The notes under the pieces were generated by a model that searched no databases, had not been told where the DNA came from, and saw only the letters and a list, made by a program, of their open reading frames with translations. 64,000 nt of DNA from an uncultured Erysipelotrichaceae bacterium (GTDB lineage: Bacteria; Bacillota_I; Bacilli_A; Erysipelotrichales; Erysipelotrichaceae), in contig CAMCKH010000005.1 in assembly GCA_945875435.1 (NCBI GenBank), forward strand, positions 1 to 64,000. The letters run 5' to 3'. The position numbers and the translations under genes were made by a program. Shown in pieces: positions 44,374-53,441 of this stretch. How positions within the stretch are numbered: the first letter of the stretch is position 1; each line of letters opens with the position of its first letter.

Positions 44374-45783
44374 CTATCCTACTGATCCTTCCATATTTAT
44401 TTTTAATATCTGGTTAAGCTCTACAGCATATTCCATCGGAAGTTCTCTGGTAAAGGGCTTAATAAAACCTAAAATAATCATTTCAATCGCCTCTTCTTCA
44501 CTAAGACCTCTAGACATCAAATAATAGATTTGTTCTTCAGAAATTTTAGAAACAGTAGCTTCATGTTCTATAACACTGTGTTCATTTTCAACTATATTCT
44601 TTGGCATAGTATCGCTGGCACTTTGTTTATCTAAAATCAAGGTATCACACTCCACTCTACTCTTAGAGTTAATTGCGGATTTTGAATGATGAATAAGACC
44701 TCGATAGTTAACTTGTCCTCCAAGTCTACTCAATGATTTTGAAATAATTGTAGATTGAGTATTTTTTCCAAGATGTATCATTTTTGAACCTGCATCTTGA
44801 ATTTGATTTCTAGCAGCTAAAGCGATTGAAATACATAAACCTCTACTGTTATCTCCTTTTAAAATACAAGAAGGATACTTCATAGTTATTTTAGCACCTA
44901 TATTTCCATCAACCCATTCCATCACTGCATTTTTATGAACTAAAGCTCTTTTAGTAACTAAATTCACAACATTATCAGACCAATTTTGAACAGTGGTATA
45001 TCGACATTTGGCATTATCTTTGACAATAATTTCTACCACAGCAGCATGAAGTGAATTTTTAGAATATCTAGGTGCAGTACATCCTTCAACATAATGAATA
45101 TCCGCCCCTTCATCAACGATAATTAAAGTTCTTTCAAATTGACCCATAAGCTCTGAGTTAATTCTAAAATATGATTGTAGTGGCTTATCTAACTTAACTC
45201 CTTTCGGAATATAAATAAAAGAACCTCCAGACCAAACAGCTGTATTTAAAGCTGCGAATTTATTATCGGCATAGTCTACCACGGTAGTAAAATATTCTTT
45301 AAAATATTCAGGATATAATTTTAAGGCAGTGTCAGTATCATAAAACAAGACCCCCTTATCACTAACTTCTTTTAAAATGCTATGGTATACAGCTTCAGAT
45401 TCATATTGAGTTGTGATTCCTGCTAAAAATTTTTGTTCAGATTCTGGAATTTTTAATTTTTGAAAAGTATTTTTAATAACTTCAGGAACATCATCCCAAT
45501 CATTTGAAACCTTACTATCACTTCTAATAAAATAGGTTAAATCATCAAAATTAATTTCACTAAGATCAGCTCCCCAGTTAGGCATAGGCATACTCAAATA
45601 TTTTTCATAACTTTTAAGTCTTAATTCAAGCATCCATTCAGGTTCATTTTTCATTTTAGAAATAGTTATAACCGTATCTCTAGTGAGTCCTTTGCCAGTA
45701 TTAAAGATACTTACATCCTCATCTTTATAGTCGTATTTATAATTATCGGTTAATTTTATTATTTCTTCATTTTGTTTTTCCAT
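44374..45783 (-). CDS. sufB: Fe-S cluster assembly scaffold SufB
   Basis: 469 residues with typical SufB sequence: [53 protein letters not shown] and the C-terminal [20 protein letters not shown]. SufB is the main scaffold of the SufBC2D complex, where Fe-S clusters are built in the cytoplasm. The length is normal. AAAGGAAG lies about 12 nt before the ATG, and it overlaps sufU by 17 nt. It is last in a sufC-sufD-sufS-sufU-sufB operon, the usual Bacillota order. Confidence 0.98.
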   Translation of the reverse strand: MEKQNEEIIKLTDNYKYDYKDEDVSIFNTGKGLTRDTVITISKMKNEPEWMLELRLKSYEKYLSMPMPNWGADLSEINFDDLTYFIRSDSKVSNDWDDVPEVIKNTFQKLKIPESEQKFLAGITTQYESEAVYHSILKEVSDKGVLFYDTDTALKLYPEYFKEYFTTVVDYADNKFAALNTAVWSGGSFIYIPKGVKLDKPLQSYFRINSELMGQFERTLIIVDEGADIHYVEGCTAPRYSKNSLHAAVVEIIVKDNAKCRYTTVQNWSDNVVNLVTKRALVHKNAVMEWVDGNIGAKITMKYPSCILKGDNSRGLCISIALAARNQIQDAGSKMIHLGKNTQSTIISKSLSRLGGQVNYRGLIHHSKSAINSKSRVECDTLILDKQSASDTMPKNIVENEHSVIEHEATVSKISEEQIYYLMSRGLSEEEAIEMIILGFIKPFTRELPMEYAVELNQILKINMEGSVG

Positions 45784-46201
45784 ATTTTTTTAACTCTTCC
45801 TTTAAACCATTTGCTCCTAATGAAGCACAAGAAATTCTAGCAATTTGATTTTTAACTCCATCAAAAGCCACTAGCTCTTCTAATTTTTTTTCATCATATT
45901 CATTACCTTGAATCATTTTTAAATAATTTTCAATTATTTCTAAAGCAACTTCAACTTTTTGATCAATAAGCATTTTACTTAAAATTGAAATGCTGGCGGT
46001 ACTTATTGCACATCCTTTGCCTTGAAATTTAAAATCTTTAATAACTTCTTCATCAATATCTAAATAAATTTTAAAAGAATCTACACAAGATTTTGCCTGA
46101 AGATCAACAACCTTATAATTTTCAGCTAAAATTTCTTTAAAATTTCTAGGAGTTGAATAATGATCGATAATTATCTGTCTTTTAATTTCTTTATCTATCA
46201 T
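45767..46201 (-). CDS. sufU: Sulfur-relay protein SufU
   Basis: A 144-residue zinc-dependent partner of SufS that accepts its persulfide. The three zinc/active cysteines are in [15 protein letters not shown] and RISCASL, and the N-terminus has [12 protein letters not shown] use ATG 46201, which has AGAGG 8 nt upstream; a start six codons earlier would lie inside sufS. Length and gene order fit SufU rather than IscU. Confidence 0.96.
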   Translation of the reverse strand: MIDKEIKRQIIIDHYSTPRNFKEILAENYKVVDLQAKSCVDSFKIYLDIDEEVIKDFKFQGKGCAISTASISILSKMLIDQKVEVALEIIENYLKMIQGNEYDEKKLEELVAFDGVKNQIARISCASLGANGLKEELKKYGKTK

Positions 46202-47406
46202 AAAATATCCTCTAAACATTTATCTAAAGTTACATTTTTCAACACTTCAATAAATCTATCAATTTCACTTTTTTCATTATAAAAGCTGATTGATGCTCTA
46301 ATAGTGCCTTCTGTTTCTAAAACCTTAGCTAAAATCTTAGCACAATGAAGTCCAGATCTTACACAAATATTATGTCTATTCAAATACACACACACATCCT
46401 GAGCAAAAATTCCCTTGATATTAAAAGTAATAATTGAAGAATCAGTTTTGGGATTGTATAAAATCACATTGTCAAGTTTACTGATTTCTTGAATAAAATA
46501 TCTTGTTAATTCTTTTTCTTTTAAAATTAATTTTTCAAAATCATTTTCATTTAAAAACTCGATAGCTCTACCTAATCCTAAAACACCTTCAATATTGCTG
46601 GTTCCACTTTCAAACTTATAAGGACTGTTTTTTAATTTTAAATTACCACAATTATCATAGGTAATATTTGAACCACCACCATAAAAATAAGGATTGCTAC
46701 TTTCTAATAAATGATATTTACCATAAAGAACACCTACCCCACTAGGTCCATATAATTTATGAGCACTAAAAGATAAAAAATCCACATCCATATCTTTTAC
46801 ATCTATTTTGATATGCCCAATGCTTTGAGCAGCATCAATAGATACAATAGCACCATAACTATGAGCAATACTACTTATTTGTTTAATATCTATAATATAT
46901 CCTAAAACATTAGAAATATGTGCTAAAGCAACTACCTTAACCTTATCACTCATTGATTTTTTAAAGTTTTCAATGCTAAAACTACCATCTTTTTCTAAAG
47001 GTATATATTTAATAATGGCACCTGTGCTATCCGCAACCCTAAACCAAGGTAAAATACTTGAAGAATGTTCTGATTCGCTAGTTAATATAATATCTCCTTT
47101 TTTTAAATTAGTTAAACCATAGCCATAAGCTACTGTATTTAAAGAAGCACTAGCACCAGATGTAAAAACTATTTCATTAACACTTGTAGCATTAATAAAA
47201 GTTCTTACTATTTCTCTTACATTTTCAAATTCATTGGAAATCTTATAACTCAAATCATAATCACCACGATTAATATTAGTGGTAGAATTAGTATAAAATT
47301 CGTTTATTTTTGCGATAACTTCTTGAGGTTTAAAAGTTGTGGCAGCATTATCAAAATAAATCAGTGAGGGATTATTTTTAAGCATTGGAAACTTATCTCT
47401 AATCAT
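46198..47406 (-). CDS. sufS: Cysteine desulfurase SufS
   Basis: A 402-residue group-II cysteine desulfurase. The PLP lysine is in SFSAHKLYGPSGVG, the pocket motif is VSIDAAQSIGH, and the active cysteine is in RSGLHCAKIL near the C-terminus. It takes sulfur from cysteine and hands it to SufU. AAGGTG lies 5 nt before the ATG, and it overlaps sufD by 8 nt. Confidence 0.97.
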   Translation of the reverse strand: MIRDKFPMLKNNPSLIYFDNAATTFKPQEVIAKINEFYTNSTTNINRGDYDLSYKISNEFENVREIVRTFINATSVNEIVFTSGASASLNTVAYGYGLTNLKKGDIILTSESEHSSSILPWFRVADSTGAIIKYIPLEKDGSFSIENFKKSMSDKVKVVALAHISNVLGYIIDIKQISSIAHSYGAIVSIDAAQSIGHIKIDVKDMDVDFLSFSAHKLYGPSGVGVLYGKYHLLESSNPYFYGGGSNITYDNCGNLKLKNSPYKFESGTSNIEGVLGLGRAIEFLNENDFEKLILKEKELTRYFIQEISKLDNVILYNPKTDSSIITFNIKGIFAQDVCVYLNRHNICVRSGLHCAKILAKVLETEGTIRASISFYNEKSEIDRFIEVLKNVTLDKCLEDIL

Positions 47407-48106
47407 TAAGCACCTTCTTCATTATTTTTTCAATAATTCTTTCTTTAAATTGATTATCGCTTATTGATTCTAAATTAGGTATCAAATATGATCTGCAAAG
47501 AAGTGAAATGCTTTGCATATAACTAAGACCTCTTGATTTTAAATAATATAATTGTTCTTTATCAATAGTTCCTAAAGCTAAAGCGTGGCTAGCCTCTACA
47601 TCATTTTCTTCAATTAAAAGCAATGGATTAACTTCTGCCTGTTTAATGTTTCCAATTGTAAGACATCTGCTTTTTTGATGACTAGAGCTTTTACTAGCAT
47701 TTTTTTCAATCTTACCAATAACTTCCATTTTCAACTTACCATCTATGCTTATAACAGTTGAAACATCAATATCAACATGACTATTTTTTTCTTTATTTAC
47801 ACAATTTAAAATTATTTTCTTATTATTTTTTACAAAAAAACTACCATTAACTTTAACACTAGAACCTTTAAGCGCAAAAATATTGCTTTGGTGTTTTAGG
47901 TTATTAAAACTATACGCTAAATAAATGATATTAACATTTGCATTTAAAACACTGATATTTTCAACCACTTCATAATCATTTTCACCGTCATATTCTAAAA
48001 TTAAATTAAAAGAAGCATCTTTAAAAAATAAATTAAGTTCAGAGTCGTTATCAATTTTTAAATAAACATCTTGAGAAGTATCATAAATTTCATTAATTAT
48101 CTTCAC
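47399..48106 (-). CDS. sufD: Short SufD-like Fe-S assembly protein
   Basis: Only 235 residues, against roughly 420-440 for usual SufD. The C-terminal half aligns by eye with the SufB/SufD core: HQKSRCLTIGNIKQAEVNP, EENDVEASHALALGTIDKEQ and YYLKSRGLSYMQSISLL, and the middle is the beta-helix. The N-terminal half is missing, with no stop or frame break to suggest recent decay. The start is GTG 48106 with AGAGG about 8 nt upstream; the frame extends nine codons further into sufC. It should pair with SufB and SufC despite its size. Confidence 0.9.
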   Translation of the reverse strand: MKIINEIYDTSQDVYLKIDNDSELNLFFKDASFNLILEYDGENDYEVVENISVLNANVNIIYLAYSFNNLKHQSNIFALKGSSVKVNGSFFVKNNKKIILNCVNKEKNSHVDIDVSTVISIDGKLKMEVIGKIEKNASKSSSHQKSRCLTIGNIKQAEVNPLLLIEENDVEASHALALGTIDKEQLYYLKSRGLSYMQSISLLCRSYLIPNLESISDNQFKERIIEKIMKKVLND

Positions 48107-48110
48107 AATT

Positions 48111-48926
48111 TTAACCTCTTTTACTAATAGCACAACTACCTAAAGAATAAGTTAAAACCTCTTCTTGTTTTACAGGTTTAATTTCCAATTCTTTATAAAG
48201 CCAATCATAACCTTCTTCATCTATTTTTTTACATAAAGAATAATCGCCTTGCATTACAATTTTACCATCAATAATAATATGAGCATGGGTTGGTTGAATT
48301 AAACTGAAAAATCTTTCGTAATGAGAAACTATTAATAAACTCATTTGATTTTCTTTAAAAAGTTCATTAATTGTTTCGCTTACATATTTTAAAGCATCAA
48401 CATCTAAACCAGAATCTATCTCATCAAGCATCGCTAGGGTTGGTTTAAGCATCATCATTTGTAGGATTTCATTTCTTTTCTTTTCACCACCACTAAAACC
48501 GTCATTAACATAACGATGAGCTAAATCATCTTTCATTTTTAACTTATCAATTGCTTTATCAATATTTCTGATAAATTCAAACAAACCAATAGGTTCTTCG
48601 TTTCTAGCATTGATAGCTGCCTTTAAAAAATCACTATTAGTAACACCACTTATCTCATTTGGATACTGCATAGCTAAAAATATACCCGCAATACTTCTTT
48701 CATTAACTTCCATTTCTAAAATGTTATCTTCACCATAATATATACTTCCGCCAGTAATTTCATATTTAGGATGTCCCATAATAGCTTGCAGTAAAGTACT
48801 TTTACCATTACCATTAGGACCCATAATTGCGTGAATTTCACCAGGATTAATCTGTAAATTTAAACCTTTTAATATTTCTTTTCCTTCAATAGATACATAC
48901 AAATCTTTTATAACTAATTTTTTCAT
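48111..48926 (-). CDS. sufC: Fe-S cluster assembly ATPase SufC
   Basis: A 271-residue ABC-type ATPase of the SufBC2D complex: Walker A GPNGNGKSTLLQAI, FLAMQYPNEISGV, signature FSGGEKKRNEI, Walker B LAMLDEIDSGLD and H-loop VSHYERF. The C-terminal tail is about 20 residues longer than usual. It is first in the suf operon. No Shine-Dalgarno precedes ATG 48926; TAAAAT ends 6 nt upstream. Confidence 0.98.
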   Translation of the reverse strand: MKKLVIKDLYVSIEGKEILKGLNLQINPGEIHAIMGPNGNGKSTLLQAIMGHPKYEITGGSIYYGEDNILEMEVNERSIAGIFLAMQYPNEISGVTNSDFLKAAINARNEEPIGLFEFIRNIDKAIDKLKMKDDLAHRYVNDGFSGGEKKRNEILQMMMLKPTLAMLDEIDSGLDVDALKYVSETINELFKENQMSLLIVSHYERFFSLIQPTHAHIIIDGKIVMQGDYSLCKKIDEEGYDWLYKELEIKPVKQEEVLTYSLGSCAISKRG

Positions 48927-48932
48927 AGTTTA

Positions 48933-48976
48933 ATTTTATCATAGTATATTTTAATTTCCTAAAACAATGATATACT
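48933..48976. promoter_or_regulatory. Divergent promoters of suf operon and acyl-CoA dehydrogenase gene
   Basis: On the minus strand TAAAAT (48938-48933) ends 6 nt before the sufC ATG, a leaderless candidate; TATGAT (48943-48938) is an overlapping alternative. On the plus strand TGATATACT (about 48968-48976) is an extended -10 for the gene at 48994, which has a normal AGGAGG site. Confidence 0.45.
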
Positions 48977-48993
48977 AAATTTTAGGAGGAGTT

Positions 48994-50112
48994 ATGTTTC
49001 AAGAAAATATACTAAAACAAATAAAAGAAAAAGCTGCTTATTACGATAAAAATAATTTATTTCCAATAGAGGATTACCAACTACTTAAAGATAGTGGTTA
49101 TTACAAAGCGATGGTTCCAAAAAGTCTAGGTGGTTTAGGTTTGAGCTTAAAAGAAATTTGTGCTTATCAAACAATACTTTCAAAAAATGCTCCCGCAACT
49201 GCACTTGGTATAAATATGCATCAAATAATTGTGGGTGTTGGAAAGCATTTGTTGAAATTTAATAACCAAAAAGGTGAAAAAATCTTAAAAGATGCCGCAG
49301 ATAATAAATTAATAGCTTTCGCGATTAGTGAACCTTCAAACGATAAAGTATTATTTGGATCTAACACCAAAGTTACCAAAGTAGAAAAAGGCTATCTTTT
49401 CAATGGTAAAAAGGTATTCTTATCTATGGCTAATGAAGCTGACTATTTAATAACTTATGGCGATTTTGAAGGTAATTCAATTTTTGCTTATATCAAAAAT
49501 AATACTCCTGGAATTGAAATCATTAATGACTGGGATACTTTAGGAATGAGAGCTACTCAATCTTGTAGTGTTAATTTCAATAATCTTTTTGTATCAGAAG
49601 AAGATATTATTCAAATACTACCAAAAGGACCTAGTTTAGATCCGATAGTATTTGGCATATTCGCATACTTTGAAATTCTACTTGCTGCAACATATCTTGG
49701 TATCGGTAAAAGAGCTGTTGAAATAGGAGTTGAAAAAGTTAAAAATAGACATTCATACATCAACGATACTACCTATGATAAAGACAAAAATATCAGATGG
49801 AGAATAGCTGAAGCTGCATTAAGTATTGAAGGAATAGATGTTTTAATCAATAATATGGCCGATCTTATAGAAAATGAAAATCAATTTAATTTCTCATACT
49901 TCCCTAAACTTTCTGCTTTAAAAAATAAAGCAGTGGAAAGTAGTAAAAGAGCTGTTGAAGAAATTGTGAGAGCTTGTGGCGGAGCTAGTTATTATAACAG
50001 TGAAGAGTTAAGCAGACTTTTAAGAGATGTTTATGCAGGACTATTCCAACCTTCCGATCAAGAATCTTTACACGACGCTTGGGCGAATATGCTTCTTGGA
50101 CCAATTAAATAA
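48994..50112 (+). CDS. Acyl-CoA dehydrogenase family protein
   Basis: A 372-residue flavoprotein of the acyl-CoA dehydrogenase fold: MVPKSLGGLGLSLKEIC, FAISEPSNDK, the beta-domain WDTLGMRATQSCSVNFNN and the C-terminal helical domain ending in VRACGGASYYNSEELSRLLRDVYAG (in part). No other fatty-acid oxidation gene is near, so a role in beta-oxidation is unsupported; relatives act on branched acyl-CoAs, sulfur compounds or amines. AGGAGG precedes the ATG. It is one of only two protein genes on the plus strand, divergent from suf and ending in a terminator shared with the gene at 50124. Confidence 0.85.
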   Translation: MFQENILKQIKEKAAYYDKNNLFPIEDYQLLKDSGYYKAMVPKSLGGLGLSLKEICAYQTILSKNAPATALGINMHQIIVGVGKHLLKFNNQKGEKILKDAADNKLIAFAISEPSNDKVLFGSNTKVTKVEKGYLFNGKKVFLSMANEADYLITYGDFEGNSIFAYIKNNTPGIEIINDWDTLGMRATQSCSVNFNNLFVSEEDIIQILPKGPSLDPIVFGIFAYFEILLAATYLGIGKRAVEIGVEKVKNRHSYINDTTYDKDKNIRWRIAEAALSIEGIDVLINNMADLIENENQFNFSYFPKLSALKNKAVESSKRAVEEIVRACGGASYYNSEELSRLLRDVYAGLFQPSDQESLHDAWANMLLGPIK

Positions 50113-50141
50113 AAAACACAAAATTAAATTTTGTGTTTTTT
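50111..50141. terminator. Bidirectional terminator
   Basis: Perfect stem AAAAAACACAAAATT/AATTTTGTGTTTTTT between convergent genes. T-runs follow in both directions, and both stop codons lie in or at the stem. Confidence 0.92.
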
Positions 50142-51638
50142 ATTTCTAAAATACAACATTTTAAGTTCAAAAAACCCATAACTCGCTAGAATGATAAAAA
50201 TAGGCAAAGCGATAAAAATATAATGAGGGCTGGTTTCTAATATCAAGTAAAAAGCCATTATTCCTAAAATAATCAAACTAAATAAAGTTATAATCTTATC
50301 TTTATTTTTAATTAAAGCAAAAATAACACTAATAAGAATTATATGCCAAAAAGCTCTTGAATAATTATTGATATTTTCATAAATTATTGAATTATTTGTG
50401 ATTAATTTATGAATATCGTTTTCATAGTAATAAGACATCGCACTATCCTTTTTATTAGGTAATAAGTTTAAAAATAAACTTCCTTCAAAAGTTCCATCGC
50501 TATAAGTTAAAATGAATTTAGCAAAATAATGTTTAATAAATCCGCTAAAACCTAATTCATTAATCCTGCTTTTAATATATTTTATAAGCATATGATTAAA
50601 CTCATCAATTCTTACCGTATAATCATCATTCAAATAATCTAAAAGATAGCTATCAAATGGGTAAAAATAACCAGGAGCTTCATTGTCTACCCCTCTTGAA
50701 ATTCCAATCGCAATATAATTTAAAATACTAGCATGACTTGCTCCACTCGCATTATAAACTCCTAGTTTATCATATACTTTATCATAAAATTTAGTATTAT
50801 TAAAAGTTAAAATTATCATTAAAGAGATTAAAATTAGAACAATAGATTTTTTAAAATTATTTATAATAAGATAAAAAATACTAGCTAATAAGAAGATACT
50901 ACTTACATTTCTAAAAATAATGGCAATCGTTATTAAAACGAAATAAATTATAATATGTTTAATTTGAGTATATTTTAAATATTTCACAAAATAATATAAG
51001 GCAAAAACACAAAGACTAGTACCTATTACATCGTTATACACAATTGGTAAAAAAGCATAAAAAGGAGTAAAGCATAAAGATAATTTTAAAGCAAACTCAG
51101 CAATTTCTTCATTAAATACCAATTTACTAATCTTATAAATATTAACTTCAATCATTATTAAAGCGATAATATTAACTGCATAACCTAAAAAATAAGCATT
51201 TTTAAGACCCATTATCTTAATATATAAGGTGTATAGATAGACCAAAGGGATATTGTAATAATAATGGGTTAGAATATTAAAACCGTAATTTAAACTAAAA
51301 CTATCCACCATTTTAGCAGCAACATCTTTCAAATAAAAACCCATATCATAGTAATAATTTACTGGAAAAATAAACACTACTATTATTTTTAAAATTAAAG
51401 ATGTCAAAAAAATTAATTTTAAATTTCTAATTTTATTTTTAGATAAAATAAAAAATAAAACTATGATTATAAATAAACTACATAAATATAAAAAGTGGTT
51501 TTGATGAAAAACTATCCTAATACTATCAATACCATTTATAAAAATCGGTTTTGAATAGATAAAAAATAAACCTGTCGCAATAATTAAAAGTCCTATTACT
51601 AATAAAAATTTAATACTGTTATTTAAAAACTTATTCAT
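50124..51638 (-). CDS. GT-C type membrane glycosyltransferase-like protein
   Basis: A 504-residue polytopic membrane protein with about 11-12 helices. After the second helix comes a loop with NYYYDMGFYLKD, which resembles the acidic first-loop motif of GT-C enzymes using polyprenyl-phosphate sugars. A large loop (about 295-410) faces outside. It overlaps the GtrB-like gene by 8 nt. The pair suggests that GtrB charges undecaprenyl phosphate with a sugar and this protein transfers it to a wall or lipoteichoic polymer outside. The family assignment is by topology and context, not a strong motif. Confidence 0.75.
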   Translation of the reverse strand: MNKFLNNSIKFLLVIGLLIIATGLFFIYSKPIFINGIDSIRIVFHQNHFLYLCSLFIIIVLFFILSKNKIRNLKLIFLTSLILKIIVVFIFPVNYYYDMGFYLKDVAAKMVDSFSLNYGFNILTHYYYNIPLVYLYTLYIKIMGLKNAYFLGYAVNIIALIMIEVNIYKISKLVFNEEIAEFALKLSLCFTPFYAFLPIVYNDVIGTSLCVFALYYFVKYLKYTQIKHIIIYFVLITIAIIFRNVSSIFLLASIFYLIINNFKKSIVLILISLMIILTFNNTKFYDKVYDKLGVYNASGASHASILNYIAIGISRGVDNEAPGYFYPFDSYLLDYLNDDYTVRIDEFNHMLIKYIKSRINELGFSGFIKHYFAKFILTYSDGTFEGSLFLNLLPNKKDSAMSYYYENDIHKLITNNSIIYENINNYSRAFWHIILISVIFALIKNKDKIITLFSLIILGIMAFYLILETSPHYIFIALPIFIILASYGFFELKMLYFRNKKHKI

Positions 51639-52575
51639 TTCTTAAAATACTTTCTATTACAAAACGAGGTCTGGCTTTACTTTCAAGATAAATTTTTCCA
51701 ATATATTCGCCAATAACCCCAATACTTAAAAGTTGTAGTCCACCAATTCCCCAGATTGAAATTATAATTGATGCCCAACCAGAAACAGTTTGATTATCTA
51801 AATATCTAACTAAAGAATAGATAAGCATTAAAATAGATACAATAAAAATCATAAAACCGAGTGAACCAATTAATCTAATAGGTTTAATACTAAAAGATGT
51901 AATACCTTCAAACGCAAAGCTAAGCATCTTTTTAAGTGGGTATTTAGATTCGCCCGCAAAACGTTCAAAACGATCATAATAAACAGATGTAGAATTAAAT
52001 CCAATCAAAGGAATAATGCCTCTTAAAAATAAATTTACCTCTTTATAATCTTTTAAAACTTGAATTACCCTTTTTGAAAGCAAGCGATAATCCGCATGAT
52101 TATAAACAATATCCACACCTAAAACACTCATTAATTTATAAAAAGCAAGGGCAGTATTTTTTTTAAAAAAAGTATCAGTTTCTCTTTTTTTTCTAACCCC
52201 ATAAACCACATCATAACCAGCTTGATATTTTAAAACCATCTGATCAATAATATCAATATCATCTTGTAGATCCGCATCTATTGAAATTAAAATATCGGCG
52301 TCATCATTATTTAAAAGCCCAGCCAATAAAGCGTTTTGGTGTCCCTTGTTGCGAGCTAAATTAATGACCTCAACTAACTTATTTTCACTATGTATTTGTT
52401 TTAATAAATTTAAAGTATTGTCTTTTGAACCATCATTCACATACACTATTTTAGAACTTGCAGCAATCAAACCATTTTCAATCATTGAATTTATTTTAGC
52501 ACTAAGTCTTTTAGTGGTTTCAAAAATTACTTCTTGTTCATTAAAACAAGGTACAATTATTTTTAATTTTTCCAT
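51631..52575 (-). CDS. GtrB/DPM1-like polyprenyl-phosphate glycosyltransferase
   Basis: A 314-residue family-2 glycosyltransferase with two C-terminal membrane helices (about 232-255 and 268-292), the GtrB/CsbB/YkcC layout. The N-terminal domain shows IIVPCFNEQEVIFETTKRL, VYVNDGSKDNT, ARNKGHQNALLAG and the metal site SIDADLQDD; the YRLLSKRVIQVL segment is typical. It loads a sugar onto undecaprenyl phosphate on the inner membrane face. GGAG precedes the ATG. It may serve the adjacent GT-C protein and also the YfhO-like protein at 12970-15273. Confidence 0.92.
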   Translation of the reverse strand: MEKLKIIVPCFNEQEVIFETTKRLSAKINSMIENGLIAASSKIVYVNDGSKDNTLNLLKQIHSENKLVEVINLARNKGHQNALLAGLLNNDDADILISIDADLQDDIDIIDQMVLKYQAGYDVVYGVRKKRETDTFFKKNTALAFYKLMSVLGVDIVYNHADYRLLSKRVIQVLKDYKEVNLFLRGIIPLIGFNSTSVYYDRFERFAGESKYPLKKMLSFAFEGITSFSIKPIRLIGSLGFMIFIVSILMLIYSLVRYLDNQTVSGWASIIISIWGIGGLQLLSIGVIGEYIGKIYLESKARPRFVIESILRNE

Positions 52576-52582
52576 AATTCTC

Positions 52583-52849
52583 CTATTTTAATAGATTTTG
52601 ATATTCTGCATTTTTTTCAAAAAATCTGGTAACATAACTACAAGAACTCTTAATTTTAAAATCATTTTCTTTAGCGTGTTCTATAACTTTTAATACTAAT
52701 TTTTCACCTAATTTTTGACCCTGAAATTCACTATGAACTACGGTGCTGTAAATATCAATAACATTATCTTTTACATTAAATTTGATAATACCAGCTTCTT
52801 TGTCAAAAATAATTATCTTAACAAAATCTTTTTCAACAATAAAATGCAT
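52583..52849 (-). CDS. Small GNAT-like acetyltransferase (YjdJ type)
   Basis: An 88-residue protein of the short GNAT class (PF14542-like): STVVHSEFQGQKLGEKLVLKVIEHAK is the acetyl-CoA-binding segment and FKIKSSCSYVTRFFEKN closes the domain. The substrate is unknown. CGGAGG precedes the ATG and a TATAAT lies further upstream, so it can be expressed on its own. It ends 8 nt before the GtrB-like gene. Confidence 0.88.
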   Translation of the reverse strand: MHFIVEKDFVKIIIFDKEAGIIKFNVKDNVIDIYSTVVHSEFQGQKLGEKLVLKVIEHAKENDFKIKSSCSYVTRFFEKNAEYQNLLK

Positions 52850-52895
52850 AAATCCTCCGTTAATTTATATTAATTATATAATAGTTTAAACTTTA

Positions 52896-52928
52896 AAAAA
52901 AGAGAATTTAATCAAACAAACTCTCTTC
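52896..52928 (-). terminator. Weak terminator at end of scpB
   Basis: Stem AAGAGA/TCTCTT with a long loop and a run of seven T on the minus strand, overlapping the scpB stop. Stem strength is modest. Confidence 0.5.
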
Positions 52929-53441
52929 TTGGTTATTTTCATAAGATGGAAGTTTTGGAAGTTCATCAATATCCACCAACTTAAACTTATCTAAAAATTC
53001 ATCAGTAATTCCATAAAGAATAGCTCTTCCAGCTTCATTGCTTCTACCTAGTTCTTTAATCATATTTTTATGCATTAATTTCCTAAGCATCATTTCACAA
53101 GAAACACCTCTAAGCTCTTCAATCTCCATTCTGGTGATAGGTTGTTTATAAGCGATAATCGCAAGAGTTTCTAAAGCACTTTGGCTAAGTGAATTTTTAA
53201 TACCGCTATTAAATAATTTTTCTACATAATTGCTGTTGACAATATTGGTTACAAATTTATAGTTATGGGCATATTCTACTAAATTAATTCCACTATCTTG
53301 ATATTTTGTTTTTAAATTTTCTATGATATTTAGAATAAAATCATTATCTTTTTCAATAATCCTTGAAATCTCATTTAAAGATATTCCTTCTTCTCCTACC
53401 ACATACAGTAAAGATTCAATTATAGATGTGTAATTATTCAT
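52908..53441 (-). CDS. scpB: Segregation and condensation protein B
   Basis: A 177-residue kite-type protein with two winged-helix domains: SIIESLLYVVGEEGISLNEI, then LSQSALETLAIIAYKQPITRMEIEELRGV (in part), the family hallmark, and LGRSNEAGRAILYGIT. It binds ScpA and the SMC ATPase to compact and separate chromosomes. AGGAGG precedes the ATG, overlapping scpA by 8 nt. SMC is not in the window. Confidence 0.97.
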   Translation of the reverse strand: MNNYTSIIESLLYVVGEEGISLNEISRIIEKDNDFILNIIENLKTKYQDSGINLVEYAHNYKFVTNIVNSNYVEKLFNSGIKNSLSQSALETLAIIAYKQPITRMEIEELRGVSCEMMLRKLMHKNMIKELGRSNEAGRAILYGITDEFLDKFKLVDIDELPKLPSYENNQEESLFD

